From Pacificoceanicola sp049803835 (lineage in GTDB: Bacteria; Pseudomonadota; Alphaproteobacteria; Rhodobacterales; Rhodobacteraceae): DNA of 64,000 nucleotides. This document shows, piece by piece, positions 31,242 through 39,911 of this stretch. Made by a program: the position numbers and the translations under genes. Position 1 is the stretch's first letter. The number at the start of each line of letters is the position of its first letter. The notes under the pieces were generated by a model. It worked only from the letters and a program-made list of their open reading frames with translations, did no database searches and was not told the DNA's origin. The stretch lies in contig NZ_JBNAGK010000003.1 of NCBI RefSeq assembly GCF_049803835.1, positions 62,001 through 126,000 of the forward strand, written 5' to 3'.

Positions 31242-32219
31242 ATGACCGAATCCGCCGTGACCCCCGACCTGCCCACACCCCCCGAAGCGCCCGCGATCCC
31301 GAAGGCGGCGAACGACGCCGCCAGGGAGGCGGGTCAGGTTCCGCCGAAACCCCCGGTGAAGCCTCAGCCGACGGCGGACGAGATCCGCCGGGCTTTCGAA
31401 ACCGGGGCCTATCCCTATCACACGCGCCTGTCGACGCGGGCCTACGAGAAGGAGAAGGCCAAGCTGCAGGCGGAGCTGCTGAAGGTGCAGCTCTGGGCGC
31501 AGGAGACCGGGCAGAAATTCGTCTTGCTGTTCGAAGGGCGCGACGCGGCGGGCAAGGGCGGCACGATCAAACGCTTCACCGAACACCTCAATCCGCGCGC
31601 CGCGCGGGTGGTGGCGCTGAACAAGCCCACGGACGAGGAGCGCGGCCAGTGGTACTACCAGCGCTATATCCAGCACCTGCCGACGGCGGGGGAGATCGTG
31701 CTCTATGATCGCTCGTGGTACAACCGTGCCGGGGTCGAGCGGGTCATGGGCTTCTGCCAGCCCAACGAATACCTGGAGTTCATGCGCCAGACGCCGGAGC
31801 TGGAGCGGATGCTGGTGCGCTCGGGCATCCAGCTTTACAAATACTGGTTCTCTGTGACGCGGGCCGAGCAGCGCACCCGGTTCGAGAGCCGCGAGACCGA
31901 TCCGCTCAAGCAGTGGAAGCTCTCGCCGATCGACAAGGCCAGCCTCGACAAGTGGGACGATTACACCGAGGCGAAAGAGGCGATGTTTTTCTATACCGAT
32001 ACGGCGGATGCGCCCTGGACCGTGATCAAGTCCGACGACAAGAAGCGGGCGCGGCTGAATTGCATGAAGCATTTCCTCGCCACGCTGGATTATCCGGGCA
32101 AGGACCCGGCCATCGCCACGCCGCCCGATCCGCTGATCGTGGGCGGGGCGGGGCATGTGATCCATCGCGCCGAACATATCCTCGGCACCGCGCTGCATCC
32201 CGATACGCGGCACGTCTGA
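31242..32219 (+). CDS. ppk2: Polyphosphate kinase 2
   Basis: This 325-residue PPK2 transfers phosphate between polyphosphate and nucleoside di- or monophosphates. The Walker A-like motif is FEGRDAAGKGGTIKR, the lid-region ERGQWYYQRYI and the Walker B-like EIVLYDRSWYNRAGVERVMGF follow; all are conserved. The first about 60 residues (PTPPEAPAIPK... PPKPPVKPQP) are a Pro-rich extension before the core. It resembles class I enzymes. It lies downstream of cytochrome c556, 101 bp apart, and ends at a long hairpin (32228). Confidence 0.94.
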   Translation: MTESAVTPDLPTPPEAPAIPKAANDAAREAGQVPPKPPVKPQPTADEIRRAFETGAYPYHTRLSTRAYEKEKAKLQAELLKVQLWAQETGQKFVLLFEGRDAAGKGGTIKRFTEHLNPRAARVVALNKPTDEERGQWYYQRYIQHLPTAGEIVLYDRSWYNRAGVERVMGFCQPNEYLEFMRQTPELERMLVRSGIQLYKYWFSVTRAEQRTRFESRETDPLKQWKLSPIDKASLDKWDDYTEAKEAMFFYTDTADAPWTVIKSDDKKRARLNCMKHFLATLDYPGKDPAIATPPDPLIVGGAGHVIHRAEHILGTALHPDTRHV

Positions 32220-32227
32220 AATCGGGC

Positions 32228-32260
32228 GTGAGCAAATTCTGGGTCCAGGAATTTGCTCAC
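32228..32260. terminator. Long hairpin after ppk2
   Basis: Perfect 12-bp arms GTGAGCAAATTC / GAATTTGCTCAC, with a few inner pairs, lie eight bases past the ppk2 stop and are followed by GGGCCCGCC. No T-run follows. The GC-rich tail and A/T-containing stem recall the double-hairpin elements. Confidence 0.6.
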
Positions 32261-32397
32261 GGGCCCGCCGCGGCACACCGGACCAGAGAAGACGCGGACG
32301 GCGGGAGGTTGCCGGCGCGCACCCCGGTCATTGCATTTTCGTGATGGGCGGGTTTTCCACTCTTGCCGCTTTTTTGTGCGGGCGGTAGGGCAGATAC

Positions 32398-33753
32398 ATG
32401 ACAAAGACATCCATCAGCCCGCGCGCCCACGCCCGCGCCATCCTCCTGCTTGCCCTGCCGATCACCGGCGGGCACCTGGCGCAGTTCGCCATCGGCCTGA
32501 CCGACACCATCATGATGGGCTGGTACGGCGTGCCGGAGCTGGCGGCGCTGACGCTTGCGGCGTCGTATTTCTTCACGCTGTTCCTGCTGGGTTCGGGGTT
32601 TGCCTGGGCGATCATGCCGATGGTGGCCAGCTTTGCCGCGCAGGGGGACGAGGTGCAGATCCGCCGGGCCACGCGCATGGCGCTGTGGTGGTCAATCCTG
32701 TTTTCGCTGGCAGCGCTGCCGGTGTTCTGGTTCTCCGGCCCGATCCTGCGGGGCCTCGGGCAGACGGAGGCGACGGCGGCGCTGGCGCAGACCTACCTGC
32801 GGATCGCGGGGTTCGGCATGTTGCCGGCGCTCGGCATCATGTGTTTCAAGAACTACCTGCTGGGCCTCGAATTCACCCGCGTGGTGCTGGCCGTCACCGT
32901 CGCCGCGGCGGTGGTCAACGCGCTGGCCAACTATGCGTTCGTGTTCGGCCATTGGGGCGCGCCGGAACTGGGCATCGCCGGGGCGGCGGTGGCTTCGGTG
33001 GCGGCGAACACGGCGGGCTGTGCTCTCGTCGTGCTCTACGCGGTGCGGCTGTTGCCGCAGCATGAGATTTTCGTGCGGTTCTGGCGGGTGGATGGCGAGA
33101 TGTTTGCCCGCATCTTCGCGCTGGGCGTGCCGATCGGGCTGACGACGCTGGCGGAGGTCTCGCTGTTTGCCGGATCGGCGGTGCTGATGGGCTGGATCGG
33201 GACGATTCCCCTTGCCGCGCACGGGGTTGCGATCCAGATCGCCACGGCGGCCTTCATGGTGCAGATGGGCCTGTCGAACGCCGCGACGGTGCGTGTCGGC
33301 AACGCGATGGGGCGGCGGGACGCGCCGCACCTGGTGCGGGGCGCGAAGGTGACGCTGGTGCTCTCGGCGCTGGCGGGGCTGGCGGCCATCGCGCTGTTCG
33401 TGCTGGCGCCGGAGCCGCTGCTCGGCGTGTTCGTCGATGCCGATGACCCAGCACGTGACGAGATCATCGCGGCGGGAACGGGGCTTCTGATGATGGCGGC
33501 GCTGTTCCAGATCGTCGACGCGGCGCAGGTGCTGCACATCGGCTTTCTGCGCGGGCTGCAGGACACGCGGGTGCCGATGCTGATGGCGGCTTTCGCCTAT
33601 TGGGGTGTGGGCATGCCGGCGGCCTGGGGGTTTGGCATCGCGCTGGGTCTCGGCGGCATCGGGGTCTGGCTCGGGCTGGTGCTGGGGCTGGCGGTGGCGG
33701 CGCTGGCGCTGGGCTGGCGGTTCTGGACCTTCGGCGTGCGCCAGGTGGCCTGA
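32398..33753 (+). CDS. MATE family efflux transporter (NorM-like)
   Basis: This 451-residue protein has about 12 membrane helices. The N-terminal ALPITGGHLAQFAIGLTDTIMMGWYG is the NorM-branch signature, and the first loop and second half (VPIGLTTLAEVSLFAGSAVLMGWIG) repeat the motif. It exports cationic drugs or metabolites using an ion gradient. It is only distantly related to the MATE gene at 18.0 kb. It follows ppk2 by 178 bp and precedes ychF by 93 bp, all on the same strand, but the hairpin after ppk2 suggests a separate start. Confidence 0.92.
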   Translation: MTKTSISPRAHARAILLLALPITGGHLAQFAIGLTDTIMMGWYGVPELAALTLAASYFFTLFLLGSGFAWAIMPMVASFAAQGDEVQIRRATRMALWWSILFSLAALPVFWFSGPILRGLGQTEATAALAQTYLRIAGFGMLPALGIMCFKNYLLGLEFTRVVLAVTVAAAVVNALANYAFVFGHWGAPELGIAGAAVASVAANTAGCALVVLYAVRLLPQHEIFVRFWRVDGEMFARIFALGVPIGLTTLAEVSLFAGSAVLMGWIGTIPLAAHGVAIQIATAAFMVQMGLSNAATVRVGNAMGRRDAPHLVRGAKVTLVLSALAGLAAIALFVLAPEPLLGVFVDADDPARDEIIAAGTGLLMMAALFQIVDAAQVLHIGFLRGLQDTRVPMLMAAFAYWGVGMPAAWGFGIALGLGGIGVWLGLVLGLAVAALALGWRFWTFGVRQVA

Positions 33754-33846
33754 GCCGGGACGCGGCTCTTGCATCGGGGCGAGGCCCAGAGTAGACCCCG
33801 CCCGGGTTTCAGGCCCTTTGGTTCAGACACGGCAGGAGCGCGGGAC

Positions 33847-34944
33847 ATGGGTTTCAAGATGGGTATCGTGGGTCTTCCCAACGTGGGAAAATCGACGCTT
33901 TTCAACGCCCTGACCAAGACGGCCAGCGCCCAGGCGGCGAACTTCCCGTTCTGCACCATCGAGCCGAACGTGGGCGAGGTGGCGGTGCCGGATGCGCGGC
34001 TCGACACGCTGGCGGGGATTGCCGGATCGAAGCAGATCATCCCGACGCGGATGACCTTCGTCGACATCGCGGGGCTGGTGAAGGGTGCGTCGAAGGGGGA
34101 GGGGCTCGGCAACCAGTTCCTCGCCAACATTCGCGAGACCGACGCGATTGCCCATGTGCTGCGCTGTTTCGAGGACGATGACGTGACCCACGTCGATGGC
34201 CGCGTCGATCCGGTGGCGGATGCGGAAACCATTGAAACGGAACTGATTATTGCCGACATGGAGTCGCTTGAGAAGCGGCTTCAGAACATCGTGCGCAAGG
34301 TGCGGGGCGGCGACAAGGATGCCATCCAGCAGGAGCGGCTGATGAAGATGGCGCTGGCGGCGCTGGAAGAGGGCAAGCCGGCGCGGGTCGTGGAGGTGGA
34401 CGAGGAGGATGCGAAGCAGTGGAAGATGCTGCAGCTGCTGTCGTCCAAGCCGGTGCTCTACGTCTGCAACGTGGATGAAAGCGAGGCGGCCGAAGGCAAT
34501 GCGCTGAGCGCGAAGGTCGCCGGGATGGCGGCGGCGCAGGGCAATGCGCATGTGGTGATCTCCGCCAAGATCGAGGAGGAGATCAGCCAGCTGGATGCGG
34601 AGGAAGCGGCTGAATTCCTTGAGGAATTGGGGTTGAAGGAGGCGGGTCTGGATCGTTTGATCAAGGCGGGATACGCGCTTTTGAACCTGCAGACCTACTT
34701 CACCGTGGGCCCGAAGGAGGCCCGCGCCTGGACCATCCGCAAGGGTACGCTGGCGCCGCAGGCGGCGGGGGTGATCCATGGCGATTTCGAGAAGGGCTTC
34801 ATTCGGGCGGAGACCATCGCCTATGACGATTACGTCGCGGCGAAGGGCGAGCAGGGGGCCAAGGACGCCGGGAAAATGCGGGCGGAGGGCAAGACCTACA
34901 CCGTCAAGGACGGCGACGTGCTGCATTTCCTGTTCAACACGTGA
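33847..34944 (+). CDS. ychF: Redox-regulated ATPase YchF (OLA1 family)
   Basis: This 365-residue Obg-like ATPase has GLPNVGKSTLFNAL (P-loop), DIAGLVKGASKGEGLGN (G3), NVDE (nucleotide-base site) and the C-terminal TGS domain. Length is exactly typical. The family binds ATP rather than GTP and associates with ribosomes, and responds to oxidative stress. It follows the NorM-like exporter. The ATG at 33847 is the conserved start. Downstream is a 387-bp gap before the SLAC1-like gene. Confidence 0.97.
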   Translation: MGFKMGIVGLPNVGKSTLFNALTKTASAQAANFPFCTIEPNVGEVAVPDARLDTLAGIAGSKQIIPTRMTFVDIAGLVKGASKGEGLGNQFLANIRETDAIAHVLRCFEDDDVTHVDGRVDPVADAETIETELIIADMESLEKRLQNIVRKVRGGDKDAIQQERLMKMALAALEEGKPARVVEVDEEDAKQWKMLQLLSSKPVLYVCNVDESEAAEGNALSAKVAGMAAAQGNAHVVISAKIEEEISQLDAEEAAEFLEELGLKEAGLDRLIKAGYALLNLQTYFTVGPKEARAWTIRKGTLAPQAAGVIHGDFEKGFIRAETIAYDDYVAAKGEQGAKDAGKMRAEGKTYTVKDGDVLHFLFNT

Positions 34945-35200
34945 CGGATAAGTTGCCCCTGCGTTGACGGGGCGCACGGTGGGATTAACGGGGCGTGCGG
35001 GGAACCGCGCGCCCTTTGTCTTGTGGTCTTTCCGATTTTGGACACAAGGCTGGAAGGGCGGTGTCCTGCGCTGTGCGACGGGACGGGTGCAGTTTGGTAC
35101 GATTCGGGCCGAGTTTCGTACAGATTTGATTTTACGGTACCGATACCATCGGCTTTGACCCGCAAAGTGCCGGGGAAATTGGTTAACGGCGCAATTTTTT

Positions 35201-35222
35201 GGGTATTTGACCCAAGAAGAAG
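35201..35222 (+). repeat. Solo copy of the GGGTATTTG...CCAAGAAGAAG motif
   Basis: GGGTATTTGA-CCCAAGAAGAAG matches the ends of the 226-bp unit at 9985-10210 with small changes. It lies 110 bp upstream of the SLAC1-like start. Confidence 0.6.
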
Positions 35223-35259
35223 CGAGGGGGGGGACGCGCCACGAGAGGCTGGCGCCGGG

Positions 35260-35273
35260 TTGATCCATGTCAA
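35260..35273. promoter_or_regulatory. FNR/CRP-family box (TTGATCCATGTCAA)
   Basis: TTGAT-N4-GTCAA differs by one base from the FNR consensus TTGAT-N4-ATCAA. It lies 59-72 bp upstream of the SLAC1-like start, a position suiting activation. FnrL sites of this form are known in Rhodobacterales. It is seen by eye only and one match of this length can occur by chance. Confidence 0.5.
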
Positions 35274-35331
35274 CGCGGGGCGGGCAAAGATATTCGAGAA
35301 TTGCGATGTATCTTTGTTGGAGGCCTGCGCG

Positions 35332-36315
35332 ATGTCCGGGACTGTTCATATGGGGGATGTGGCCGAAACGCGGCTGGAGCATTTTCCCGTCACCTTCTTT
35401 GCCACCGTCATGGGGCTGGCCGGGCTGACTCTGGCGCTGCATCTGGCGGCGGGGCGGTTCGGGTTCGGCGTGGCGCTGGCGGAAGGGGCGCTGTGGCTGA
35501 CCATCGCGGATTTCGGTCTGGTCGCGGCGCTCTACGCGGCAAAGGCTCTTCGGCACCGGGCGGCGGTGGTGGCGGAGTGGAACCATCCGGTGAAGCTGGC
35601 CTTCTTCCCGGCGATGTCGATTTCGCTCATGCTGATCGGCACGGCGCTGCGCAGCGATTACGTGGAGGCGGCGCGGGTGGTCTGGCTGATCGGGGCGGGG
35701 TTGCAGGCGGTGTTGTTCCTGAGCGTCATGTCCGGGTGGATCGGGCGGCGGCCCTTCCAGCCGATGCACATCTCGCCCGCGTGGTTCATCCCGGCGGTGG
35801 GCAATATCGTGGCGCCTCTGGCGGGGGTGCCGCTCGGGTATGTGGAACTGAGCTGGCTGTTCTTCGCGACGGGGCTGGTGTTCTGGGTGGTGCTGCTGAC
35901 GCTGGTGATGAACCGGCTGATCTTTCATGACCCGCTGCCGGGGCGGCTCTATCCGACCCTGGTGATCCTGATCGCGCCGCCGGCGGTGGGGTTCCTGGCG
36001 TGGCTGGCGCTGAACGGCGGGTCGCTGGATGCCTTCGCGCGCGTGCTCTATTACGCGGCGGTGAGTTTCGCGGGCATCGTGGTGCTGCAGGTGCCCAGCC
36101 TGATGCGGCTGCCGTTTGCGCTGTCGTGGTGGGCGCTGAGTTTTCCGGTGGCGGCGCTGACCGTGGCGACGCTGCGGTTTGCCGCCCTGGCCGGGTCGAA
36201 CGCGCATGACATGGCGGGCGGGGCGCTTCTGGCGCTGCTGGTTGCGCTGGTCGCGGGGCTGATCTGGCGGACGGGGCAGGCTGTGGCCCGAGGGGACATC
36301 TGCCGGCCCGAATGA
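35332..36315 (+). CDS. SLAC1/TDT-family anion channel or transporter
   Basis: This 327-residue membrane protein has about ten helices and the SLAC1/TehA-like start RLEHFPVTFFATVMGLAGLTLAL. The family forms trimeric anion channels or dicarboxylate/tellurite/sulfite transporters; the loop ISPAWFIPAVGNIVAPLAG also fits. GGAGG stands eight bases before ATG 35332, so the longer open frame upstream is not used. It lies downstream of an FNR-like box, hinting at control by oxygen. A 30-bp palindrome follows the stop. Confidence 0.85.
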   Translation: MSGTVHMGDVAETRLEHFPVTFFATVMGLAGLTLALHLAAGRFGFGVALAEGALWLTIADFGLVAALYAAKALRHRAAVVAEWNHPVKLAFFPAMSISLMLIGTALRSDYVEAARVVWLIGAGLQAVLFLSVMSGWIGRRPFQPMHISPAWFIPAVGNIVAPLAGVPLGYVELSWLFFATGLVFWVVLLTLVMNRLIFHDPLPGRLYPTLVILIAPPAVGFLAWLALNGGSLDAFARVLYYAAVSFAGIVVLQVPSLMRLPFALSWWALSFPVAALTVATLRFAALAGSNAHDMAGGALLALLVALVAGLIWRTGQAVARGDICRPE

Positions 36316-36364
36316 AACCGTCCCGGCTTCTTCGGCTGGTGGCGTTGGGCCGGACGGCGGAGGC

Positions 36365-36394
36365 CGGACAAGACCCGTCGACGGGTCTTGTCCG
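36365..36394. terminator. 30-bp perfect palindrome between convergent genes
   Basis: Arms of 15 bases (CGGACAAGACCCGTC, centre GTCGAC) lie between the SLAC1-like stop (36315) and the last codon of the REC-cyclase (36395). It can fold on either strand and probably acts as a bidirectional terminator, although no T-run follows. Confidence 0.75.
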
Positions 36395-37654
36395 TCAGAC
36401 CCTGACGTCGATCTCCGGGGTCCAGGTTCCGGCGAGGTGGCGGGCGAGGTGGAAGGCGGCGAGGGCGTCGTCCGGGGTGTCGCCGACCAGCGAGACCAGC
36501 AGGGCGCGGGCGGCGGGATCGTCCGTGTGCAGGGCGTCCAGCGCTTCGGCGTAGGTGCTCAGGGCGCTGTCCGTCAGGCCGTCCGGGGCCACGGGTTCGT
36601 AACAGCGCAGGGGCTCCGCGCGGCCGCGCAGGCGCAGATCGCCGATGCAGCGGCCGTGGAAGTCCGGCATGGCGTCGGCGGTGGTCCGGGACACGCAGAT
36701 GCGGGTGCCGAGGACCTTGTTCGCGCCTTCGAGTCGCGAGGCGATGTTCACGGCGTCGCCATAGGCGGCGTAGTCGAAGAACATGTCGCCGCCGAAATTG
36801 CCGAGGATCGCCTCGCCGGTGTGCACGCCGATGCGGGTCTTGCCGAGCGGCAGGCCGAGAGCGGTCTGCCGGGCGCGGAAGTCCTGGCAGAAGGCATCGA
36901 GGGCCAGGGCGCAGCGGACGGCGGCCCCGGCGTGATCGGGCAGGTCCAGCGGCGCGCCGAAGACCGCGTGCACGCTGTCGCCGATGATCTTCAGCATGGT
37001 GCCGCCGTGCTCGAAGATGGTGCGGGTGATGCCGTCGAGGTAGCCGTTGAGCAGGTCGATGACGGGCTGCGGCTCGGAGGTTTCGACGAGGTGCAGGAAG
37101 TCCTGCAGGTCGGTGAAGAGGAAGGTGCCGGTGCGGCGCTCGCTTTGCGGGCTGTAGGTCGCGCCGCGCGGTGTCAGGCTCTCGATGACGGCGGGGGAGA
37201 AGTAGCGGGCGAGGGTGGCTTCGGCGGCGCGGGCGCGGGCGGCCTCGGCCTGCAGGCCGCGCAGGCGGCGCAGGTGCGCGAGGCATTTGTCCAGCGTGGC
37301 GGAGAGGTCGTCGAACTCGATCGGCTTGGTGACGAAGTCGAAGGCCCCGCCGTTCATCGCGGCGCGGATGTTGGGCATGTCGCCATAGGCGCTGACCATG
37401 ACCACGGCGGGCGGGTCGGGCCGGGCGACCATGTGCGACAGGAAGGTGAGCCCGTCCATGCGCGGCATGTTGATGTCGGAGAAGACCACGTCGATGGGCA
37501 GGCGGGCGATGGCCTCCAGCGCCTCGACCCCGTCGCGGGCGAAGTGGAAGCGGTGGCTGCCGGCCTTGATCTGGTGGCGGAACTTCTGCCGGATCAGGCT
37601 TTCGATGTCCGGTTCGTCGTCGACGACGAGGATGTCGGGTATGCGGTTCGGCAT
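36395..37654 (-). CDS. Receiver-domain class III adenylate/guanylate cyclase
   Basis: This 419-residue protein joins a receiver domain (1-125; acidic pair D12 D13, phosphoacceptor D60, K110) to a short coiled coil (about 128-150) and a class III nucleotide cyclase (about 170-350). The cyclase has the metal-binding D182 (FLFTDLQDF) and D226 (IIGDSVHAVF), substrate Lys K222, and the transition-state N303 and R307 (GDAVNIASRLE). The second base-specifying position is Ala (296) where most have Asp or Thr, so base preference is uncertain, with cAMP more likely. Four bases separate it from the response regulator; the kinase gene heads the operon, so phosphorelay to D60 probably controls cyclase activity. 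Confidence 0.92.
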   Translation of the reverse strand: MPNRIPDILVVDDEPDIESLIRQKFRHQIKAGSHRFHFARDGVEALEAIARLPIDVVFSDINMPRMDGLTFLSHMVARPDPPAVVMVSAYGDMPNIRAAMNGGAFDFVTKPIEFDDLSATLDKCLAHLRRLRGLQAEAARARAAEATLARYFSPAVIESLTPRGATYSPQSERRTGTFLFTDLQDFLHLVETSEPQPVIDLLNGYLDGITRTIFEHGGTMLKIIGDSVHAVFGAPLDLPDHAGAAVRCALALDAFCQDFRARQTALGLPLGKTRIGVHTGEAILGNFGGDMFFDYAAYGDAVNIASRLEGANKVLGTRICVSRTTADAMPDFHGRCIGDLRLRGRAEPLRCYEPVAPDGLTDSALSTYAEALDALHTDDPAARALLVSLVGDTPDDALAAFHLARHLAGTWTPEIDVRV

Positions 37655-37658
37655 GGGG

Positions 37659-38051
37659 TCAGGTGGCGATCACTTGATCGAGGTAGGTTTTGAGGGCCGC
37701 GAAGTCGATGGGTTTGGAGAAGATCCGGTCGACACCGTTGGCCTCGGCGCGGGCGCGGGTTTCGTCGTCGTCATAGGCGGTGATCATCGAGATGGTCAGG
37801 CGCGGGTGCCGGGGGCGCAGTTCGGCGACGAGATCGAGCCCGGACATGCCGGGCATGTTGATGTCCGACAGCACCAGCACCACCCGGGGCGGCACGTCGC
37901 GGGTCATGTGGTCCAGCGCCTCCCGCGCCGAGATGGCGAAATCGAGTTCGAAGCGCCCGGCCCGGAGGTCGCGGCGAAGCTGCTGGCGGAACAGCGGTTC
38001 CATGTCGGGCTCGTCGTCGACGACGAGGATCTTGACGGGGGTGGCGGTCAC
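37659..38051 (-). CDS. Single-domain response regulator
   Basis: This 130-residue receiver-only protein has the acidic pair in ILVVDDEPD, phosphoacceptor D63 (LSDINMPGMSG) and the Lys of FSKP. The start is GTG at 38051, which overlaps the kinase stop by four bases (GTGA). With no output domain it works as a phosphate shuttle or as a partner by contact. It resembles the receiver half of the next gene (KILVVDDEPDMEPLFRQQLRRDLRAG vs DILVVDDEPDIESLIRQKFRHQIKAG), so both may compete for the same kinase. Confidence 0.92.
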   Translation of the reverse strand: MTATPVKILVVDDEPDMEPLFRQQLRRDLRAGRFELDFAISAREALDHMTRDVPPRVVLVLSDINMPGMSGLDLVAELRPRHPRLTISMITAYDDDETRARAEANGVDRIFSKPIDFAALKTYLDQVIAT

Positions 38052-39730
38052 GATGCGGGGTCCTGCGCGATCGGGGTGTCTTCGCGTTGCATGGAGGGAA
38101 GGGTGATGACAAAACGGGCCCCCTGGCCCGGATGACTGGTCACGGTGAGGTCGCCGCCGTGCTGGGTGACGACGATGTCGTAGGAGATCGAGAGGCCGAG
38201 GCCGGTGCCTTCGCCCGCCGGTTTCGTGGTGTAGAAGGGCGTGAAGATCTGCTCGGCCACGCCGGGCGCCATGCCGGGGCCGTTGTCCGCGATGGTGATT
38301 TCGAAGCTGCCGGTCCCGGTGTCGCGGGTGGCGACACGGATCAGCGGGTTGTACGCCGCCTCGCCGGTCAGGCGGCGGGTGTGCGTGGCGTACATGGCGT
38401 TGGACATGATGTTGATGAAGACGCGGCTGAGGTCCTGCGGAAAGCACTGCACCGTCGGCAGGTCCTCGGCGTAGTCGGTTGAAATCTCGATGTTGAAGCC
38501 GTCGATCTCGGCGCGGGAGGCGTGGAACGACAGTTTCAGCGCCTCGTCGACGATGGCGTTCAGGTTCGCGGTCTGCAGCGTCGAGGGGCCGGAGCGCGAG
38601 TGCAGCAGCATGTTGCGCACGATGGTGTCGGCGCGGCGGCCATGGTCCTGGATCTTGCGCAGGTTGCCGGTCACGGTCTCGACGAGGTCGATGGCGTCAC
38701 GGGCGGTCTCGGCGTCGATCTTCGTGGCGCAGGCGCGCACGAGGTCTTCGAGTTCGGCCAGCAGTTCCTCGGAGAGCGAGGAGAAGTTGTTGACGAAGTT
38801 CAGCGGGTTCTTGATCTCATGCGCGATCCCGGCGGTGAGCTGGCCGAGGCTGGCCATCTTTTCCGACTGCACGAGGCGGTCCTGCGTGCGCTGCAGCCGG
38901 GTCAGGGTGTTGCGGGCATCGTCGCGGGCGCGGAGGATCTCGCCCTCGCGGGTCTTCAGGGCCTCCACCGCGTGCTTGAGTTCGCGGGTGCGGGCCTCGA
39001 CCAGGCTTTCGAGGTTGTCGCGAATGCTGCGCAGCTCGGTTTCGTCGGATTTCTGCTTTTGTTGCAGGGTGTTGTAGGCGACGGCGAGATTGCCGATCTC
39101 GTCGCGGGTGGTTACGTCCACCGGGATGTAGAGGCTGGTTTCCTGTGCCGCGCCGATGGCCCGGCCGAAGCGCACGAGCGGCTGGCGCACCGCGTATTGC
39201 AGCGCCACGAGGGCGGAGACGATCAGCGCCAGCGCCATCAGCGCGGTCACCACCACGGCGCTCTTGACCTGCTGCTGCGTCTCCTGCGCGAGCCGCTCGC
39301 GGGTGTAGTGCAGCACGATGTCGCCGATCAGCAGCGGCTGCGGCTGGTCCTGGACGCGGTAGATGCGGGCGCCCTGGCTGAGCAGCTCCGCGCCGCTGGT
39401 CTCGCCGATCTGCCCGAGCAGCGCGCCGCGCTCGTCGTGCACGGTGATGCCGACGAGGTCGGGATCGTTGACGATGGCTTCGAGGATCAGGTCGATCTGG
39501 CTCTGGTTGAAGTTCCACACCGGCCCGGAGAGCGCCGCGCCCTGGATCTCGGCGAGTTTCGAGATCCGGTCGTCGAGGGCGATCTTGGCGGTCTGCGTGC
39601 GCTCGCGTTCCAGCAGAAGGAAGGTCGTCATGGTCACGGCCAGGGTCAGCGGCACCGCGATGGCGAGGAATTTCAGCGTGAGCGAGGCATTGGACCAAAG
39701 CCCGATCACGCCTGTTCGCCTGCCTGTCAT
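38048..39730 (-). CDS. Membrane sensor histidine kinase
   Basis: This 560-residue kinase has one membrane helix at about 18-40, a periplasmic sensor part of about 115 residues, a second helix (158-180), a HAMP domain, a coiled coil (about 225-290) and the kinase core with H304 (GIAHEIKNPLNFVNNF), SRVFINIMSNAMYA, ADNGPGMAP and GTGLGLSISYD. The ATG at 39730 is preferred; a GTG 24 codons upstream is also open. It heads the operon kinase - receiver - REC-cyclase. Upstream, across 181 bp, the pepsin/avidin-like operon reads away on the other strand. Confidence 0.92.
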   Translation of the reverse strand: MTGRRTGVIGLWSNASLTLKFLAIAVPLTLAVTMTTFLLLERERTQTAKIALDDRISKLAEIQGAALSGPVWNFNQSQIDLILEAIVNDPDLVGITVHDERGALLGQIGETSGAELLSQGARIYRVQDQPQPLLIGDIVLHYTRERLAQETQQQVKSAVVVTALMALALIVSALVALQYAVRQPLVRFGRAIGAAQETSLYIPVDVTTRDEIGNLAVAYNTLQQKQKSDETELRSIRDNLESLVEARTRELKHAVEALKTREGEILRARDDARNTLTRLQRTQDRLVQSEKMASLGQLTAGIAHEIKNPLNFVNNFSSLSEELLAELEDLVRACATKIDAETARDAIDLVETVTGNLRKIQDHGRRADTIVRNMLLHSRSGPSTLQTANLNAIVDEALKLSFHASRAEIDGFNIEISTDYAEDLPTVQCFPQDLSRVFINIMSNAMYATHTRRLTGEAAYNPLIRVATRDTGTGSFEITIADNGPGMAPGVAEQIFTPFYTTKPAGEGTGLGLSISYDIVVTQHGGDLTVTSHPGQGARFVITLPSMQREDTPIAQDPAS

Positions 39731-39911
39731 GCGTGCCGCCGTCCCCGTTGCGGCGCTCTGCGGCGCCTGCGCGTCCCGGCCTGTCTGTCCCGGAACAGAC
39801 ACAGCCCGGATTAAAAAATCCCTGCATTTTGAATACCTAGAAGTTGACCACTCGTAAATGAATCTTCACAAACAGGCGAAAAATAAAACTTAAACGGGAG
39901 TGTGAGGGACC

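Larger units (their letters stand above)
34945..35331. other. Leader region before the SLAC1-like gene
   Basis: This 387-bp gap has no convincing gene. It holds a solo copy of the GGTATTTG..CCAAGAAGAAG motif (35201-35222) and an FNR-like dyad (35260-35273). Short GC dyads lie just past the ychF stop. Confidence 0.5.

Noticed and set aside
33823..36207. Long minus-strand frame (about 790 codons) across ychF and the SLAC1-like gene
   Set aside because: The product is dominated by Arg, His and Pro and covers two well-supported plus-strand genes.
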